DNA of 64,000 bases from Polaribacter cellanae (GCF_017569185.1 NZ_CP071869.1:1416001-1480000); one strand, 5' to 3'; positions 8,768 to 18,456 are shown, numbered from the stretch's first letter. Program-made: numbers and translations. The notes: a model not told the origin generated them from the letters alone.

Positions 8768-9148
8768 TTATCTATTTCTCATTTTCTTTGAGAATATAAT
8801 AATCATAGAAATCCAACCTATTATTAGAAACAAACCTCCTAAAGGTGTTACAAACCAAATGGACTTTGCAGAAATAGCTGTTAACTGAATTGCATAAATA
8901 GAACCAGAAAAAAGAAAGATGCCTGCGAAAAATAAATAACTAATCGTGTTTTTTTGTTTTGATGAAAATCCTGCATACATATTTACAATTAACAACACAA
9001 TTACGTGATATATTTGGTAACGAACTGCGGTTTCGAAACTTAATAATTGATCTGCAGTTAAAGTTTCTTTTAAAACGTGCGCTCCAAAGGCTCCTAAAAT
9101 AATCGCTAACATTCCTAAAAAACAAGTGAAAATAATATTTTTAAACAT
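8768..9148 (-). CDS. DUF423 membrane protein
   Basis: 126 aa with four transmembrane helices. The motif GMLAIILGAFGAHVLKETL, then FETAVRYQIYHVIVLL is the DUF423 (YgdD-like) signature. The function of the family is unknown; it is a small inner-membrane protein conserved across bacteria. It is divergent from the saccharopine dehydrogenase gene. Confidence 0.9.
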   Translation of the reverse strand: MFKNIIFTCFLGMLAIILGAFGAHVLKETLTADQLLSFETAVRYQIYHVIVLLIVNMYAGFSSKQKNTISYLFFAGIFLFSGSIYAIQLTAISAKSIWFVTPLGGLFLIIGWISMIIIFSKKMRNR

Positions 9149-9160
9149 TTTTAATGATTT

Positions 9161-9192
9161 TTGTTAAATTTTAAACAATTAATGTATCTTCG
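9161..9192 (+). promoter_or_regulatory. Promoter of the saccharopine dehydrogenase gene
   Basis: TTG at 9161-9163, a 21-nt spacer, then TATCTTCG at 9185-9192, close to the Bacteroidota consensus. The start codon is 30 nt downstream. Confidence 0.5.
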
Positions 9193-9221
9193 TAATTATA
9201 CAAAAATACATCTTTTCGTTT

Positions 9222-10592
9222 ATGAAAAACATATTTATTATTGGCGCAGGAAAATCGAGTTCATCTTTAATAAAATATCTTTTAGAGAAGTCTGAAACAG
9301 AAAATCTTTTTTTAACTATTGGAGATATTTCTATTGAAAATGCAACTAAATTAATTAATAACCATAAAAATGCAACTACGATTGTTTTTGATGTTTTTGA
9401 TAAAAGCCAACGTGAAAAAGAAATTAAAAAAGCAGATATTGTAGTTTCTATGTTGCCTGCAAGGTTTCATATTGAAGTTGCTAAAGACTGTGTAAAATAT
9501 AGTAAAAATATGGTAACTGCTTCTTATGTTTCTAACGAAATGAAAGCGCTTGATACTCAAGTAAAAGAAAAAGGATTGGTTTTTATGAATGAAATTGGTG
9601 TAGACCCAGGTTTAGATCATATGAGTGCCATGAAAATAATTGATAGAATTCGAGAAAATAACGCAAAAATGTTATTGTTTGAATCTTTTACAGGTGGCTT
9701 GGTTGCTCCAGAAAGTGACAATAATTTGTGGAACTATAAATTTACTTGGAATCCGAGAAATGTGGTTTTAGCAGGTCAAGGAGGCGCTGCAATGTTTATT
9801 CAAGAAGGTACTTATAAATACATTCCGTATCATAAATTATTTCGAAGAACAGAGTTTTTAAAAATAAACGGAAGTGGAAATTTTGAAGCCTACGCAAATA
9901 GAAATTCTCTAAAGTACAGAAGTGTTTATGGTTTGGAACAAATACCAACAATGTATAGAGGAACCATTAGAAAAGTTGGTTTTTCGAGAGCTTGGAATAT
10001 TTTTGTTCAGTTAGGTATGACAGATGATTCTTATACGATTGAAAATTCTGAAAACATGAGTTACAGAGATTTTGTTAATTTATTTTTAGCTTATTCTCCA
10101 TCTGATTCTGTGGAATTAAAATTACGCTCCTATTTAAAAATAGATCAAGACGATGTTATGTGGGAAAAATTATTAGAATTGGATATTTTTAATCCGAAGA
10201 AAAAAATTGGTATTAAAAATGCAACTCCAGCAAAAATGCTACAAAGAATTCTCGAAGATTCTTGGACTTTACAAGAACATGATAAAGACATGATTGTAAT
10301 GCAACATCTTTTCGGCTATGAAATTGATGGAGAAAAGCGACAGATTGAAAGCAGTTTAGTTGTTCTTGGAGAAAACCAAACCTATACTGCAATGGCTAAA
10401 ACTGTTGGTTTACCTGTTGCAATTGCCACTTTAAAGATATTAAAAGGAGAAATTAAAACTCCTGGAGTTCAAATTCCTATTTCTAAAGAAGTGTATGAAC
10501 CTATTTTGAAGGAATTAGAAGCACATGGAATTAAATTTGTTGAGAGAAAAGTACCTTATTTGGGATATAATCCTAATCACGTGATTGGGTAA
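9222..10592 (+). CDS. Saccharopine dehydrogenase family protein
   Basis: 456 aa. The N-terminal Rossmann fold reads NIFIIGAGKSSSSLIKYLL. DIVVSMLPARFH and NEIGVDPGLDHMSAMKIID are the conserved core of the saccharopine reductase/dehydrogenase family (Lys9-like), and a C-terminal domain of about 300 residues follows. In this lineage such genes probably act in lysine breakdown or a related amino acid step. The exact reaction direction is not fixed by sequence. Confidence 0.88.
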   Translation: MKNIFIIGAGKSSSSLIKYLLEKSETENLFLTIGDISIENATKLINNHKNATTIVFDVFDKSQREKEIKKADIVVSMLPARFHIEVAKDCVKYSKNMVTASYVSNEMKALDTQVKEKGLVFMNEIGVDPGLDHMSAMKIIDRIRENNAKMLLFESFTGGLVAPESDNNLWNYKFTWNPRNVVLAGQGGAAMFIQEGTYKYIPYHKLFRRTEFLKINGSGNFEAYANRNSLKYRSVYGLEQIPTMYRGTIRKVGFSRAWNIFVQLGMTDDSYTIENSENMSYRDFVNLFLAYSPSDSVELKLRSYLKIDQDDVMWEKLLELDIFNPKKKIGIKNATPAKMLQRILEDSWTLQEHDKDMIVMQHLFGYEIDGEKRQIESSLVVLGENQTYTAMAKTVGLPVAIATLKILKGEIKTPGVQIPISKEVYEPILKELEAHGIKFVERKVPYLGYNPNHVIG

Positions 10593-10597
10593 AACTT

Positions 10598-10637
10598 AAA
10601 AGCCCTTCAGGTTTTAAAAACCTGAAGGGGCTGAAAA
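10598..10637. terminator. Bidirectional terminator
   Basis: CCCTTCAGGTTTT / AAAACCTGAAGGG is a near-perfect hairpin between two converging genes, with A and T runs on the two sides. Confidence 0.85.
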
Positions 10638-10641
10638 AGCT

Positions 10642-11385
10642 TTACATTTTCAAATAAAAATTCTTCACCAAATTAATATATTTTTCTGTATATTGATGTC
10701 TATCAATTTCAATAATTAAATGTTCTTCTTTGATTTCTTTTTGCTGAAAAGAAAGCTCTAACAAACTTCTTTTAATTGCTGATGTTTTATTTCCTTGAAC
10801 TCGACAAACTCTATTTAAAAATAAATTATTTTCTTTGGCTAAATTGATAAAACTTTCTTCTTCTTTAAAAGGAATAATGGTTGCAAATGTTCCGTTTTTA
10901 GATAAAATTTTAGCAACTCCAATTATTAACTCTTCAAAAGATAAAGACGATGTAAAACGTGCTTTGTTTCTTGCCTCGTTTTCTGTTTCAAAATTATCAT
11001 TATAAAAAGGTGGATTCGTAATAATTAAATCGTAGGTTTCTTCTTCTTCTTCTTCTTCGGAAATTTCTTCAGCAAATTCTTGAAAAGTGGCATTGTAACA
11101 ATACAAACGATCTCCCCAGTCTGAATTTTCGAAATTCTCTACAGTTTGTTCGTATGCATTTTCATCAACCTCAACAGCATCAATCGTCATAGCATCCGAA
11201 CGTTGTGCAAGTATTAAAGAGATTACTCCTGTTCCAGAACCAACGTCTAAAATGGTATTAAAATAATTATCAACAGCACACCAAGCACCCAATAAAACGC
11301 CATCTGTGCCAATTTTCATAGCGGTTTTATCTTGATTTATGGTAAATTGTTTAAAATGGAAGGCTTTGATATTATTTTTTTTAAT
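10642..11385 (-). CDS. trmN6: tRNA1(Val) (adenine(37)-N6)-methyltransferase
   Basis: Class I SAM methyltransferase of the YfiC/TrmN6 family that methylates A37 of tRNA-Val. ILDVGSGTGVISLILAQRS is the SAM loop and DLIITNPPFYND the N6-adenine NPPF motif. The first ATG (11319) would drop the conserved N-terminus, yet the frame upstream encodes KAFHFKQFTINQDKTA joined to MKIGTDG exactly as in the family. No ATG, GTG or TTG exists between that segment and the in-frame stop; an ATT at 11385 overlaps the preceding gene's stop codon and is my preferred start. A Glu-rich run (EEISEEEEEEE) is encoded by a TCT triplet repeat near 11041-11060. Confidence 0.85.
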   Translation of the reverse strand: MKKNNIKAFHFKQFTINQDKTAMKIGTDGVLLGAWCAVDNYFNTILDVGSGTGVISLILAQRSDAMTIDAVEVDENAYEQTVENFENSDWGDRLYCYNATFQEFAEEISEEEEEEETYDLIITNPPFYNDNFETENEARNKARFTSSLSFEELIIGVAKILSKNGTFATIIPFKEEESFINLAKENNLFLNRVCRVQGNKTSAIKRSLLELSFQQKEIKEEHLIIEIDRHQYTEKYINLVKNFYLKM

Positions 11386-11770
11386 TATTCTTGAGTCCTA
11401 ATAGATTCCTCAAATCTTCTTTATCGGATTTCAAATCTACTACTTGTTGTTGTAAAAATACAATCAATTTATCTTTTTCATCACAATTTCTACAATGCTT
11501 TTTGTACTCATCTGCAGTTTCATTTACAAAAATACTTCTGTTAGGTTGCTCTTTATCGGCAGAACCCATTAATAACCAATGTAAATCTACCTCAGGATAC
11601 TTCGTAATTATATTTACAATTGCATTAGAATTTAAAGGTGTTTCTTTGGCTTTTCCTCTAAAATTAGCAGAAGTCATGCCAATACTTTTAAAGAAACTTT
11701 CCTTGCTTATAGGGAGCTTCTCTGCAATTCGAACAACTCTATCTTTAATGCTTGTAAATTTATTTTCCAT
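11381..11770 (-). CDS. Repressor-like helix-turn-helix protein
   Basis: 129 aa from the ATG at 11770 (MENKFTSIKDRVVRIAEKL). An upstream in-frame ATG at 11803 lies inside the palindromic operator, so I reject it. The N-terminal half looks like a phage CI/XRE-type DNA-binding domain (SKESFFKSIGMTSANFRG, then VDLHWLLMGS); the C-terminal half is a coiled coil (LIVFLQQQVVDLKSDKEDL) for dimerisation. It is divergent from a small basic protein across a shared operator. It lies upstream of trmN6 and probably in one transcript with it. Confidence 0.75.
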   Translation of the reverse strand: MENKFTSIKDRVVRIAEKLPISKESFFKSIGMTSANFRGKAKETPLNSNAIVNIITKYPEVDLHWLLMGSADKEQPNRSIFVNETADEYKKHCRNCDEKDKLIVFLQQQVVDLKSDKEDLRNLLGLKNN

Positions 11771-11776
11771 TTTACT

Positions 11777-11816
11777 TTGTTTAGTAGATATATTTACGTA
11801 CATTGTAGCACGTAAA
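11777..11816. promoter_or_regulatory. Palindromic operator and divergent promoter
   Basis: TTTACGT (11793-11799) and ACGTAAA (11810-11816) form a perfect 7-bp inverted repeat around 10 bp. On the plus strand TTG (11777-11779) and TACATTGT (11799-11806) make an approximate promoter overlapped by the palindrome. This would let the helix-turn-helix protein repress its divergent neighbour and itself. Confidence 0.55.
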
Positions 11817-11864
11817 ACAATAACAAGATAGCAACAATTATCACAACAGCAAAAGGCAATTACT

Positions 11865-12131
11865 ATGATTACTGATTTAGAACAAAAACAATTAAGAGAT
11901 CTTTTTAAGGGCCATTACACTAACGATATTTTAAAGATTTTAAATGCAAAAAAAATTAAAAATAGAAATGGAAATCCTCATAATGCACAATATGTAAGAA
12001 TGGTTTTTCAAGGAATTAGAAATAATGCAGATGTGGAAGATGCAATATGGAAATTTGCTTCTATTAAAAAAAAACAGTTTGAATTTCAAAAATTAGAAAA
12101 ACAAAAAATATTAAAGAACCTTAAAAGGTAA
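11865..12131 (+). CDS. Small basic protein, divergent partner of the repressor-like gene
   Basis: 88 aa, starting MITDLEQKQLRDLFKGHYTN, then KILNAKKIKNRNGNPHNAQY, and a Lys-rich tail. I recognise the arrangement (divergent from a CI-like gene in Flavobacteriaceae) but not a named family. The size, charge and setting suggest a Cro-like DNA-binding or accessory protein. A strong cruciform terminator follows. Confidence 0.65.
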   Translation: MITDLEQKQLRDLFKGHYTNDILKILNAKKIKNRNGNPHNAQYVRMVFQGIRNNADVEDAIWKFASIKKKQFEFQKLEKQKILKNLKR

Positions 12132-12186
12132 ACATTGGGGGATGTATACTTTTGAGGAACCTAAGTAATTTTATTAATTAGGGGTT

Positions 12187-12244
12187 AAAATAGTATGTGT
12201 TGTTAAGTGAAAACACTTTTCTTCATGTACTATTTTTTTTTTAA
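12187..12244 (+). terminator. Nested-hairpin terminator
   Basis: AAATAGTA pairs with TACTATTT on the outside and AAGTG with CACTT on the inside, followed by about ten T on the plus strand. Confidence 0.85.
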
Positions 12245-12537
12245 AATTATCTTTGGGTTTATTTTCCTGATACTTGCCCTGTAAATAATTAACGTGTTAG
12301 ACATATTAATAACTGATTATCAGAAACTTGCTCCCTCTTATGAAAGCCAATATCATTCTTTATAAAACAGTCATAATCAGTGTTTTTAACTAGAAAATGA
12401 ACAATGCCAATTAGTCCCGAAACTTCGGGAAGGGAATTATTCTTAACCAATTATTGGCTATATTTGAAAAAAGGGTTGAATTATGAAAAATCTGATTCTG
12501 TAATTTTTAACTTACACACTTGGTGGAAAAGTATCTG
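12245..12537. other. Non-coding region downstream of cas2, no CRISPR array
   Basis: This is where a type II-C array usually lies. I see no repeated unit, and no copy of the repeat sequence implied by the tracrRNA. It holds TCCCGAA / TTCGGGA (about 12416-12432, a possible cas operon terminator stem) and TTAACGTGTT (12289-12298), whose inverted copy lies at 18483-18492. Confidence 0.6.
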
Positions 12538-12876
<339 letters not shown>

Positions 12877-12881
12877 TTATA

Positions 12882-13775
12882 TTAATCCAATTCTGGATAT
12901 TTAATTTGCCTTAATTCTCCTGTAAAACATTTATACAAACTTGCTGTTGTTGTTGTAACTGCAACAAATAAAGGTCTTTCAACTCCATCTATAAAAACAT
13001 CTTGTGTTGCAATTGTTAAAATATGTGCTTTTGTTTGTTTTGTTAATTCAAAATTATCTCGATAACTATTATTCACATAATTAAAAACCAATTTATCTAC
13101 AAAGGGTCTGTAAGGTTCCATAATATCGTCTGCCAAACAATAGGCATTGTATTTATTTTTATGAAAAAGCCCCAAAACTGGCAACATTCCACTACTTACC
13201 AAAGCTCTTGCCACAATACTTCTTAAAACGGCATACCCAAAATTTAATAAATTGTTCGGCGCTGACCCAAAACGCTCTCTCGAAAAATTATCAAACAAAT
13301 GTTTCCAATAATGTTGTGCTGCCATTCCTTCTCTATTGGTGGTGTCTCCACTTTTTACCGTCAATTTATATTCAGCTAAAGGTTCAGAAAGCTTATTATT
13401 TAAATTTAATAATGCTTCTTGATTTGCTATTTTTTGCTCAACCGTTTGTTTCCATAATTGCTTTTTTAAGGGTTCTGAGGCAGATAATTGGTGTTTTATT
13501 CTTTCTGAATATTCTGAGTGTCCATAAATAGGCAACATCATTCCGAATGGTAAATGATGTTCATCGCAACTTACTACAGCTACATTATTTCCTTGTAATT
13601 TTATTAAAAGTTGATTGCTAATTGTTATTTGGTAATGATCTAATAGTAACAAAGCAATATCTTCTATGGGTACAGTTCCTACTATTTCTTTACTTTCTGG
13701 TTCTTGAACTACTAATTGTTTTTGTTTTAGTTTTAAGTAAGATGGATTGCCTATGTAAATGGTTCTTTTAATCAT
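12882..13775 (-). CDS. cas1: CRISPR-associated endonuclease Cas1
   Basis: 297 aa, type II form. The N-terminal beta domain (MIKRTIYIGNPSYLKLKQ) is followed by the helical catalytic domain. The metal-binding residues are visible: Glu in REGMAAQHYW, His in GLFHKNKYNAYCLADD, and the acidic residue in DIMEPYRP. It integrates new spacers together with Cas2. It starts 8 bp after the cas9 stop, so cas9-cas1-cas2 is one operon. No csn2 or cas4 is present, which defines subtype II-C. Confidence 0.97.
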   Translation of the reverse strand: MIKRTIYIGNPSYLKLKQKQLVVQEPESKEIVGTVPIEDIALLLLDHYQITISNQLLIKLQGNNVAVVSCDEHHLPFGMMLPIYGHSEYSERIKHQLSASEPLKKQLWKQTVEQKIANQEALLNLNNKLSEPLAEYKLTVKSGDTTNREGMAAQHYWKHLFDNFSRERFGSAPNNLLNFGYAVLRSIVARALVSSGMLPVLGLFHKNKYNAYCLADDIMEPYRPFVDKLVFNYVNNSYRDNFELTKQTKAHILTIATQDVFIDGVERPLFVAVTTTTASLYKCFTGELRQIKYPELD

Positions 13776-13783
13776 TTTAATAT

Positions 13784-16700
13784 TTAAAAAGAAGTAATAT
13801 TACCAACTCTATCAATTTTTAATTTTACACAAATCTCCCTAATTGATCTTTTATCTAAATCTGATTCTAATTTATTTAATGAAGTAAATTCAAACTTATT
13901 TTGAATAGGTTTTGCTATATTATTTGGAATTCCATATAATCTACCTCCTGTAAAACTTACAATTTTATAAATTCTTGAAACCTGTTCGTTAGATAAGTTA
14001 TTAAAATTAACTAATGCTTTATTATTCAATTCTTCGTCATTTGGTAGAAAAACCAAATCATTAGGAGAAAGTGTAAATAGGAAATTTCCTTTGGTAAAAT
14101 CTGGCTGAATTGGTAATCTTTTACTCTTTGGTAAATTTGCCGTTTGTTTTTGATGGGCAATAACATCATTTAAAGGAATTGTTTCAAAAACTCTTTTCTT
14201 TTTACTTTCATTATAATAAACTGCATAAAACAAATTTGTTCCTTTAGCTGCCTCTACAAATTTTTTGCTTTTTGCACCTGTTTCTCCAATACTAAATTTA
14301 CTACCTTCTTCATACAATCTAACTTTATAAATGGGATGATGATTTTTACCACCATTCAATTCTTTTATATTCTTATTTAAAGTTTCAACTCCATCTGAAT
14401 TAAATGCTAAATCGAATTGTTCTTTGTTATTTTCATCCACATAATTTTTTATGTGATTTTCTAAAATTTTCTGTATTCCACTATCGGTAATTGATTCTAA
14501 TTGTTTTCTGGTAAATTTTTCATTTAATAAAACTCTTGTTGCTGTAGCATTTTCAGTCCATTCAAAAACTTTAATTTTTGAAATTTCTTTTTCTTCGACT
14601 AATAATGGATTTTCCTTTAAATGCTTTCTAATTTTTTTCAAATCATTATTAAACACCTCCAATAAATTCTGAACTTTATAACGAATTTTCTTGTTTAAAA
14701 TCAACTCAGGTTTGTCTAAATAACTTGTAAGATTACTAAAACCTTTTTTTATTCTTTTAATTTTAACAAAACCAGAAACTGTTTCTTTATGCATTGGCTT
14801 TCTTATTGCCCAATTTGTTTTATTATTAGAGTTCTCGGGTCCTTTTTGCTTTACCAATTCCTTTTTATAACTTCCATTATTTTGCTGTTTCCATTGCCAA
14901 GTTTTATTATTTGTTTTATTTATAATTCTTAAATTTTGTTTAAAACTTACCACGGTTTTATCTAAACCATCTTTTGCTTCAACTGTAAAATTACTCCAAG
15001 GTTTTTGAAAATGTTTTGTATAATCTCCTTGTTTATTTTTTATTAACAAACTGTCTCTTAATCCATAATTTTCTTTTTCAGAATTTAAAGAACTTAAATA
15101 ATTTATATGCTTTCTGGTACAACAAGCAATTACTAAAGCATCTAATGCATGGTGCCTATGATCTATTCTTTTTTTACTAAAACCTTTAGATATTTCATCA
15201 GGAACTTTTGTTCTAAATGCATTTATTTTAGCATCCCACTCTCCAAAATCTTTGGAGTTTGTTAATTCATTTAATCTTATAAATCTCGGAGCAATTATTT
15301 CATTCCATTTATCATTTAAACCCCAATCTTGTTTTAGTTTAGAGGTAACAGCTCCATTTACTGGCAATAATTTTTTAACTGTTGGCTCTTTCTCATTTTC
15401 TTCTCTAACAATATTACTTAATAGGCTTTTTATAAATTTACTTATATATCTACTGTCGTTTAATTGTCTTTTTATAAATCCTTCAGGAATTTCTTCTGAC
15501 AATAAATTTTTAAGTTTAGTTCTGTTCTTCTTGAAATATTGGTTACAATGCTTTTCATAATCGTCTATTTTTAAAAGAGGAAAACCATTTATAATAGAAC
15601 CTCCTTTTTCTTTCAAAAATTCATAAGCTGTTTTATTGTCTTTCAGTTGATTAACTTCACTTTCACAAATTATTTTATTTGATAATGAATTGTCGAAATA
15701 ACGAGATTGTGGTATAATATGCTCTATTTGATAATCAATAGAAAATAACTTACTTAATGGAATTATTAAACCTGTATAAGGGGAAATATAACCTTGTTCC
15801 AACCATAATTTATATTTTATAATTTCATTTTTAGTGGGAGAAATATTCTTTCTAATTTTCTCGACATCTTCTTCACTTAATTTACTAAAACTAACATTCG
15901 GGTTTTGATAAACTCCTTCTTCATAAATCTTCAGTATTTCTTGATGACTTGGAGAATATGCTCTAATATCATCTGTAGAATCATTTTTTAATTCTTCTAA
16001 AAGCGATTTTATTCTCACGTTTGTTTTCTCTTTTTCTAAATTTCGTTTAGAAATACTTTCTCTTTTTTTAGATGAGTTTTTCATTTCTCTACCCAATTCT
16101 AAATGAATTTCATCAAAAAAATCTTTTTTACTTTCTCCAAAATGAAGCCAAATATCTCTAACAACTCTTAACGTTTCTGTTACCACTTGTTCTACAATAG
16201 GATTTCGTAAACTATGCTGTTTAAACTCTTGTAAATAATTAGTAATATCTTTGGGAGAGTTCCATTTTTGTATGGTGCCTAATTCAGAGTGTCTTTCATA
16301 AACAGCATAACATGCTTGATATGTATTTAGTCCTGTCAAGTGATTTTTACCTTTAAATGGTAAAAAACTTTTCAAAAATTGTTTAGGAACTTCATCATCT
16401 GCAATTGTTTTTAAAAGGTTATTTTTATCTTTTTTAAAAACCTCAGCATTATAATTTATAGACTCTAAGCGCTCTTTTATAGTCGCAATTTTATCCTTTA
16501 CTTCTTCAGGTATTTTATCTTCATTCCAATACTTGCCCATTCTCATTAAAGGCAATAATTTTTTAATTGCTTTTTCTGAATAAGCTCCGTATTCATTTTT
16601 AAAAGGAGGAAATTTCATAAAACTTTCTACAAAAGAATCTTCTTCTAAACTATTTTTTCTAGCAAAGGTTTTTAAAGCTGATTTATACTCATTTTTATCT

Positions 16701-18355
16701 TTTACAGAATAGATGATATGCCATAACAAAAACTCTCTTTCTTTTGATAAAAACTCATTTTCATTCAAGTTTTCTATTTTTTTTAATCTTGATAAAAGTG
16801 AATATTTAGTCTCGTTTGCTGGATACTTTTTATCCTCAACATAATTCCATCTAAAATTATCTTTTTCTGTTTTTTCTATTTTCTTTGATTTTATTAAATG
16901 TTCTATGATATGTTTTTGCTCAATCTCTTTTTTAGTATTTATAAAATCGAATAATTGAACCCAATCATCGTCAGTCTTAAAAAATAAACCTGTTACATCT
17001 TCATCTTTTTTATTGTTTTCGATATTTTCCTTTTGATGAATTTTTAAATTCTTAATAAATTGCCACAATCTAAATTCTTGAAATAACGGATGAGATTTAG
17101 GAATACATTTTACGGGTTGTGTATTCTTAACTCCATCTTTAATAAAAAATCTTTCTTCATAAGGACAATTAGAAATGGTAGATTTTTTACTTTTTAAAGG
17201 TCTTTGAAAAAAAATAATATCTTCTATAAATAAATAATCGAAACCTTTGTCTTTTATGTTATTTTGATGTGCTTCGTTTCTGAGGTATAATTCAGTTATA
17301 CAATCATTATATAATTTTCTATCTTGCAATTCTGGATGAAAAGTAATTTGAGATTCTAAAATTTTCTGTAACTCTTTTTTGTAAAATTTACGTTCGATTG
17401 TTTTTACGAGTTTACCTCTTATCTTTTGCGAAGGTTTTTCCAAAAGTGTATCATAAATATATTCTCCAACAGTTTTAGAACTCTCTAAGATATTTTGCTC
17501 TGTTTTTTTCTTAATAGCAATCCAATCTTTTTCTGAATCTACTATTTTAAAACTTCTTTTGGTTTCTCCGTTCTTAAGTTCCGAAGTTGTTACGATAAAT
17601 TCTTTAGTTTTACCTAACCAATCATTAGGTTTTGTGGTTTGCTTATCATATTTCCATCCATTTTTAAAATAAATATCAAAAAGTAGTTCTCCTGACTTTT
17701 TAATAATTTCGCCAGAATCTCTTACTTCAGAAATTAATAACGTTTCAAATGTTTTTTCTTTCCCATTACTTTCTTCCTCTTCTTCTCCTCTTAATTGATA
17801 GTAGCCTCTTTTTTGGTTGAAGTTTAATAAAATCCACGCTAATTCTTCTTTACTTATTTTTTTAGTGAGTGCTTTTTTTCGTAAGAAATAAATAGTCCAA
17901 TCTAAAGGAATTTTTGTTTGTTGATTTTTTTCTTTAAAATCTAAAATCATTTCATTAAAAGAATCCATAAAAATAAACTCATGTTTTCCTTCTGTATTTT
18001 TACGATAATTTAATTTTACTTCTTCATTATTTTTAAACTTCCCAAAATGTTTCTCAAAATCAATTGCATTTGCATAATGTTTGGGCAAAAAATTGATGAC
18101 ATTTAAAGTTCTATGAAGTCTTTCTCGCCTTAATAAATTTCTTTGAAGTAACCTTCTTACACCTCTATAACCTGTTCTTTCTGATGTTTGGGAATGAGAT
18201 TGTCCAGAATCGAACTTCCCTAAAATATCCTGAGACATTGGTATTATTCTACTACCAAGACCATTAATTTCTCCTTCTTTTTTATCAAAATCTTGTGTTG
18301 TTAACGCCCAACCAATAGAATTTGTACCTAAATCTAAGCCTAATATTTTTTTCAT
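13784..18355 (-). CDS. cas9: CRISPR-associated endonuclease Cas9, type II-C
   Basis: 1523 aa from the ATG at 18355 (MKKILGLDLGTNSIGWAL); the longer in-frame start at 18487 adds 44 residues that precede RuvC-I and match nothing in the family. All nuclease residues are present: RuvC-I Asp8, the Arg-rich bridge helix about 60-84 (RGVRRLLQRNLLRRERLHR), RuvC-II Glu753 (IHLELGREM), HNH His879 (IEHIIPQSRYFDN), RuvC-III His1069 and Asp1072 (RHHALDALVIA). The large recognition lobe and C-terminal PAM-reading domain are complete. The length is typical of large Bacteroidota II-C Cas9. It looks fully active, yet no array is in the window. Confidence 0.98.
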   Translation of the reverse strand: MKKILGLDLGTNSIGWALTTQDFDKKEGEINGLGSRIIPMSQDILGKFDSGQSHSQTSERTGYRGVRRLLQRNLLRRERLHRTLNVINFLPKHYANAIDFEKHFGKFKNNEEVKLNYRKNTEGKHEFIFMDSFNEMILDFKEKNQQTKIPLDWTIYFLRKKALTKKISKEELAWILLNFNQKRGYYQLRGEEEEESNGKEKTFETLLISEVRDSGEIIKKSGELLFDIYFKNGWKYDKQTTKPNDWLGKTKEFIVTTSELKNGETKRSFKIVDSEKDWIAIKKKTEQNILESSKTVGEYIYDTLLEKPSQKIRGKLVKTIERKFYKKELQKILESQITFHPELQDRKLYNDCITELYLRNEAHQNNIKDKGFDYLFIEDIIFFQRPLKSKKSTISNCPYEERFFIKDGVKNTQPVKCIPKSHPLFQEFRLWQFIKNLKIHQKENIENNKKDEDVTGLFFKTDDDWVQLFDFINTKKEIEQKHIIEHLIKSKKIEKTEKDNFRWNYVEDKKYPANETKYSLLSRLKKIENLNENEFLSKEREFLLWHIIYSVKDKNEYKSALKTFARKNSLEEDSFVESFMKFPPFKNEYGAYSEKAIKKLLPLMRMGKYWNEDKIPEEVKDKIATIKERLESINYNAEVFKKDKNNLLKTIADDEVPKQFLKSFLPFKGKNHLTGLNTYQACYAVYERHSELGTIQKWNSPKDITNYLQEFKQHSLRNPIVEQVVTETLRVVRDIWLHFGESKKDFFDEIHLELGREMKNSSKKRESISKRNLEKEKTNVRIKSLLEELKNDSTDDIRAYSPSHQEILKIYEEGVYQNPNVSFSKLSEEDVEKIRKNISPTKNEIIKYKLWLEQGYISPYTGLIIPLSKLFSIDYQIEHIIPQSRYFDNSLSNKIICESEVNQLKDNKTAYEFLKEKGGSIINGFPLLKIDDYEKHCNQYFKKNRTKLKNLLSEEIPEGFIKRQLNDSRYISKFIKSLLSNIVREENEKEPTVKKLLPVNGAVTSKLKQDWGLNDKWNEIIAPRFIRLNELTNSKDFGEWDAKINAFRTKVPDEISKGFSKKRIDHRHHALDALVIACCTRKHINYLSSLNSEKENYGLRDSLLIKNKQGDYTKHFQKPWSNFTVEAKDGLDKTVVSFKQNLRIINKTNNKTWQWKQQNNGSYKKELVKQKGPENSNNKTNWAIRKPMHKETVSGFVKIKRIKKGFSNLTSYLDKPELILNKKIRYKVQNLLEVFNNDLKKIRKHLKENPLLVEEKEISKIKVFEWTENATATRVLLNEKFTRKQLESITDSGIQKILENHIKNYVDENNKEQFDLAFNSDGVETLNKNIKELNGGKNHHPIYKVRLYEEGSKFSIGETGAKSKKFVEAAKGTNLFYAVYYNESKKKRVFETIPLNDVIAHQKQTANLPKSKRLPIQPDFTKGNFLFTLSPNDLVFLPNDEELNNKALVNFNNLSNEQVSRIYKIVSFTGGRLYGIPNNIAKPIQNKFEFTSLNKLESDLDKRSIREICVKLKIDRVGNITSF

Positions 18356-18418
18356 GTGTCTTTCTTTTGTTTCGTTAATATTTTGATTTTCAATAGTTAG
18401 CATTATTTTCAAGTGTTT

Positions 18419-18456
18419 TTTAAGTATAAAAACCCTTACCCATTTATGGGGTTTGG
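18419..18456 (-). promoter_or_regulatory. Hairpin in the cas9 leader
   Basis: On the minus strand AAACCC and GGGTTT flank about 13 nt and are followed by TTTATACTT, about 65-100 nt upstream of the cas9 ATG. It could be a weak attenuator or leader hairpin. No TAnnTTTG promoter box was found between here and the IS110 remnant. Confidence 0.35.

Noticed and set aside
11771..11803. Upstream start of the helix-turn-helix gene (MYVNISTKQSK)
   Set aside because: The start codon lies within the palindromic operator; the ATG at 11770 is better placed.
12289..12300. GTTAGAC resembling an integron attC core site
   Set aside because: Only one 7-bp motif; no partner RYYYAAC arm with the needed hairpin and no integrase nearby.
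12245..12537. Possible CRISPR array after cas2
   Set aside because: No repeated unit and no similarity to the repeat implied by the tracrRNA.
13208..13531. 107-aa plus-strand ORF inside cas1
   Set aside because: Antisense shadow of a clear cas1 gene.
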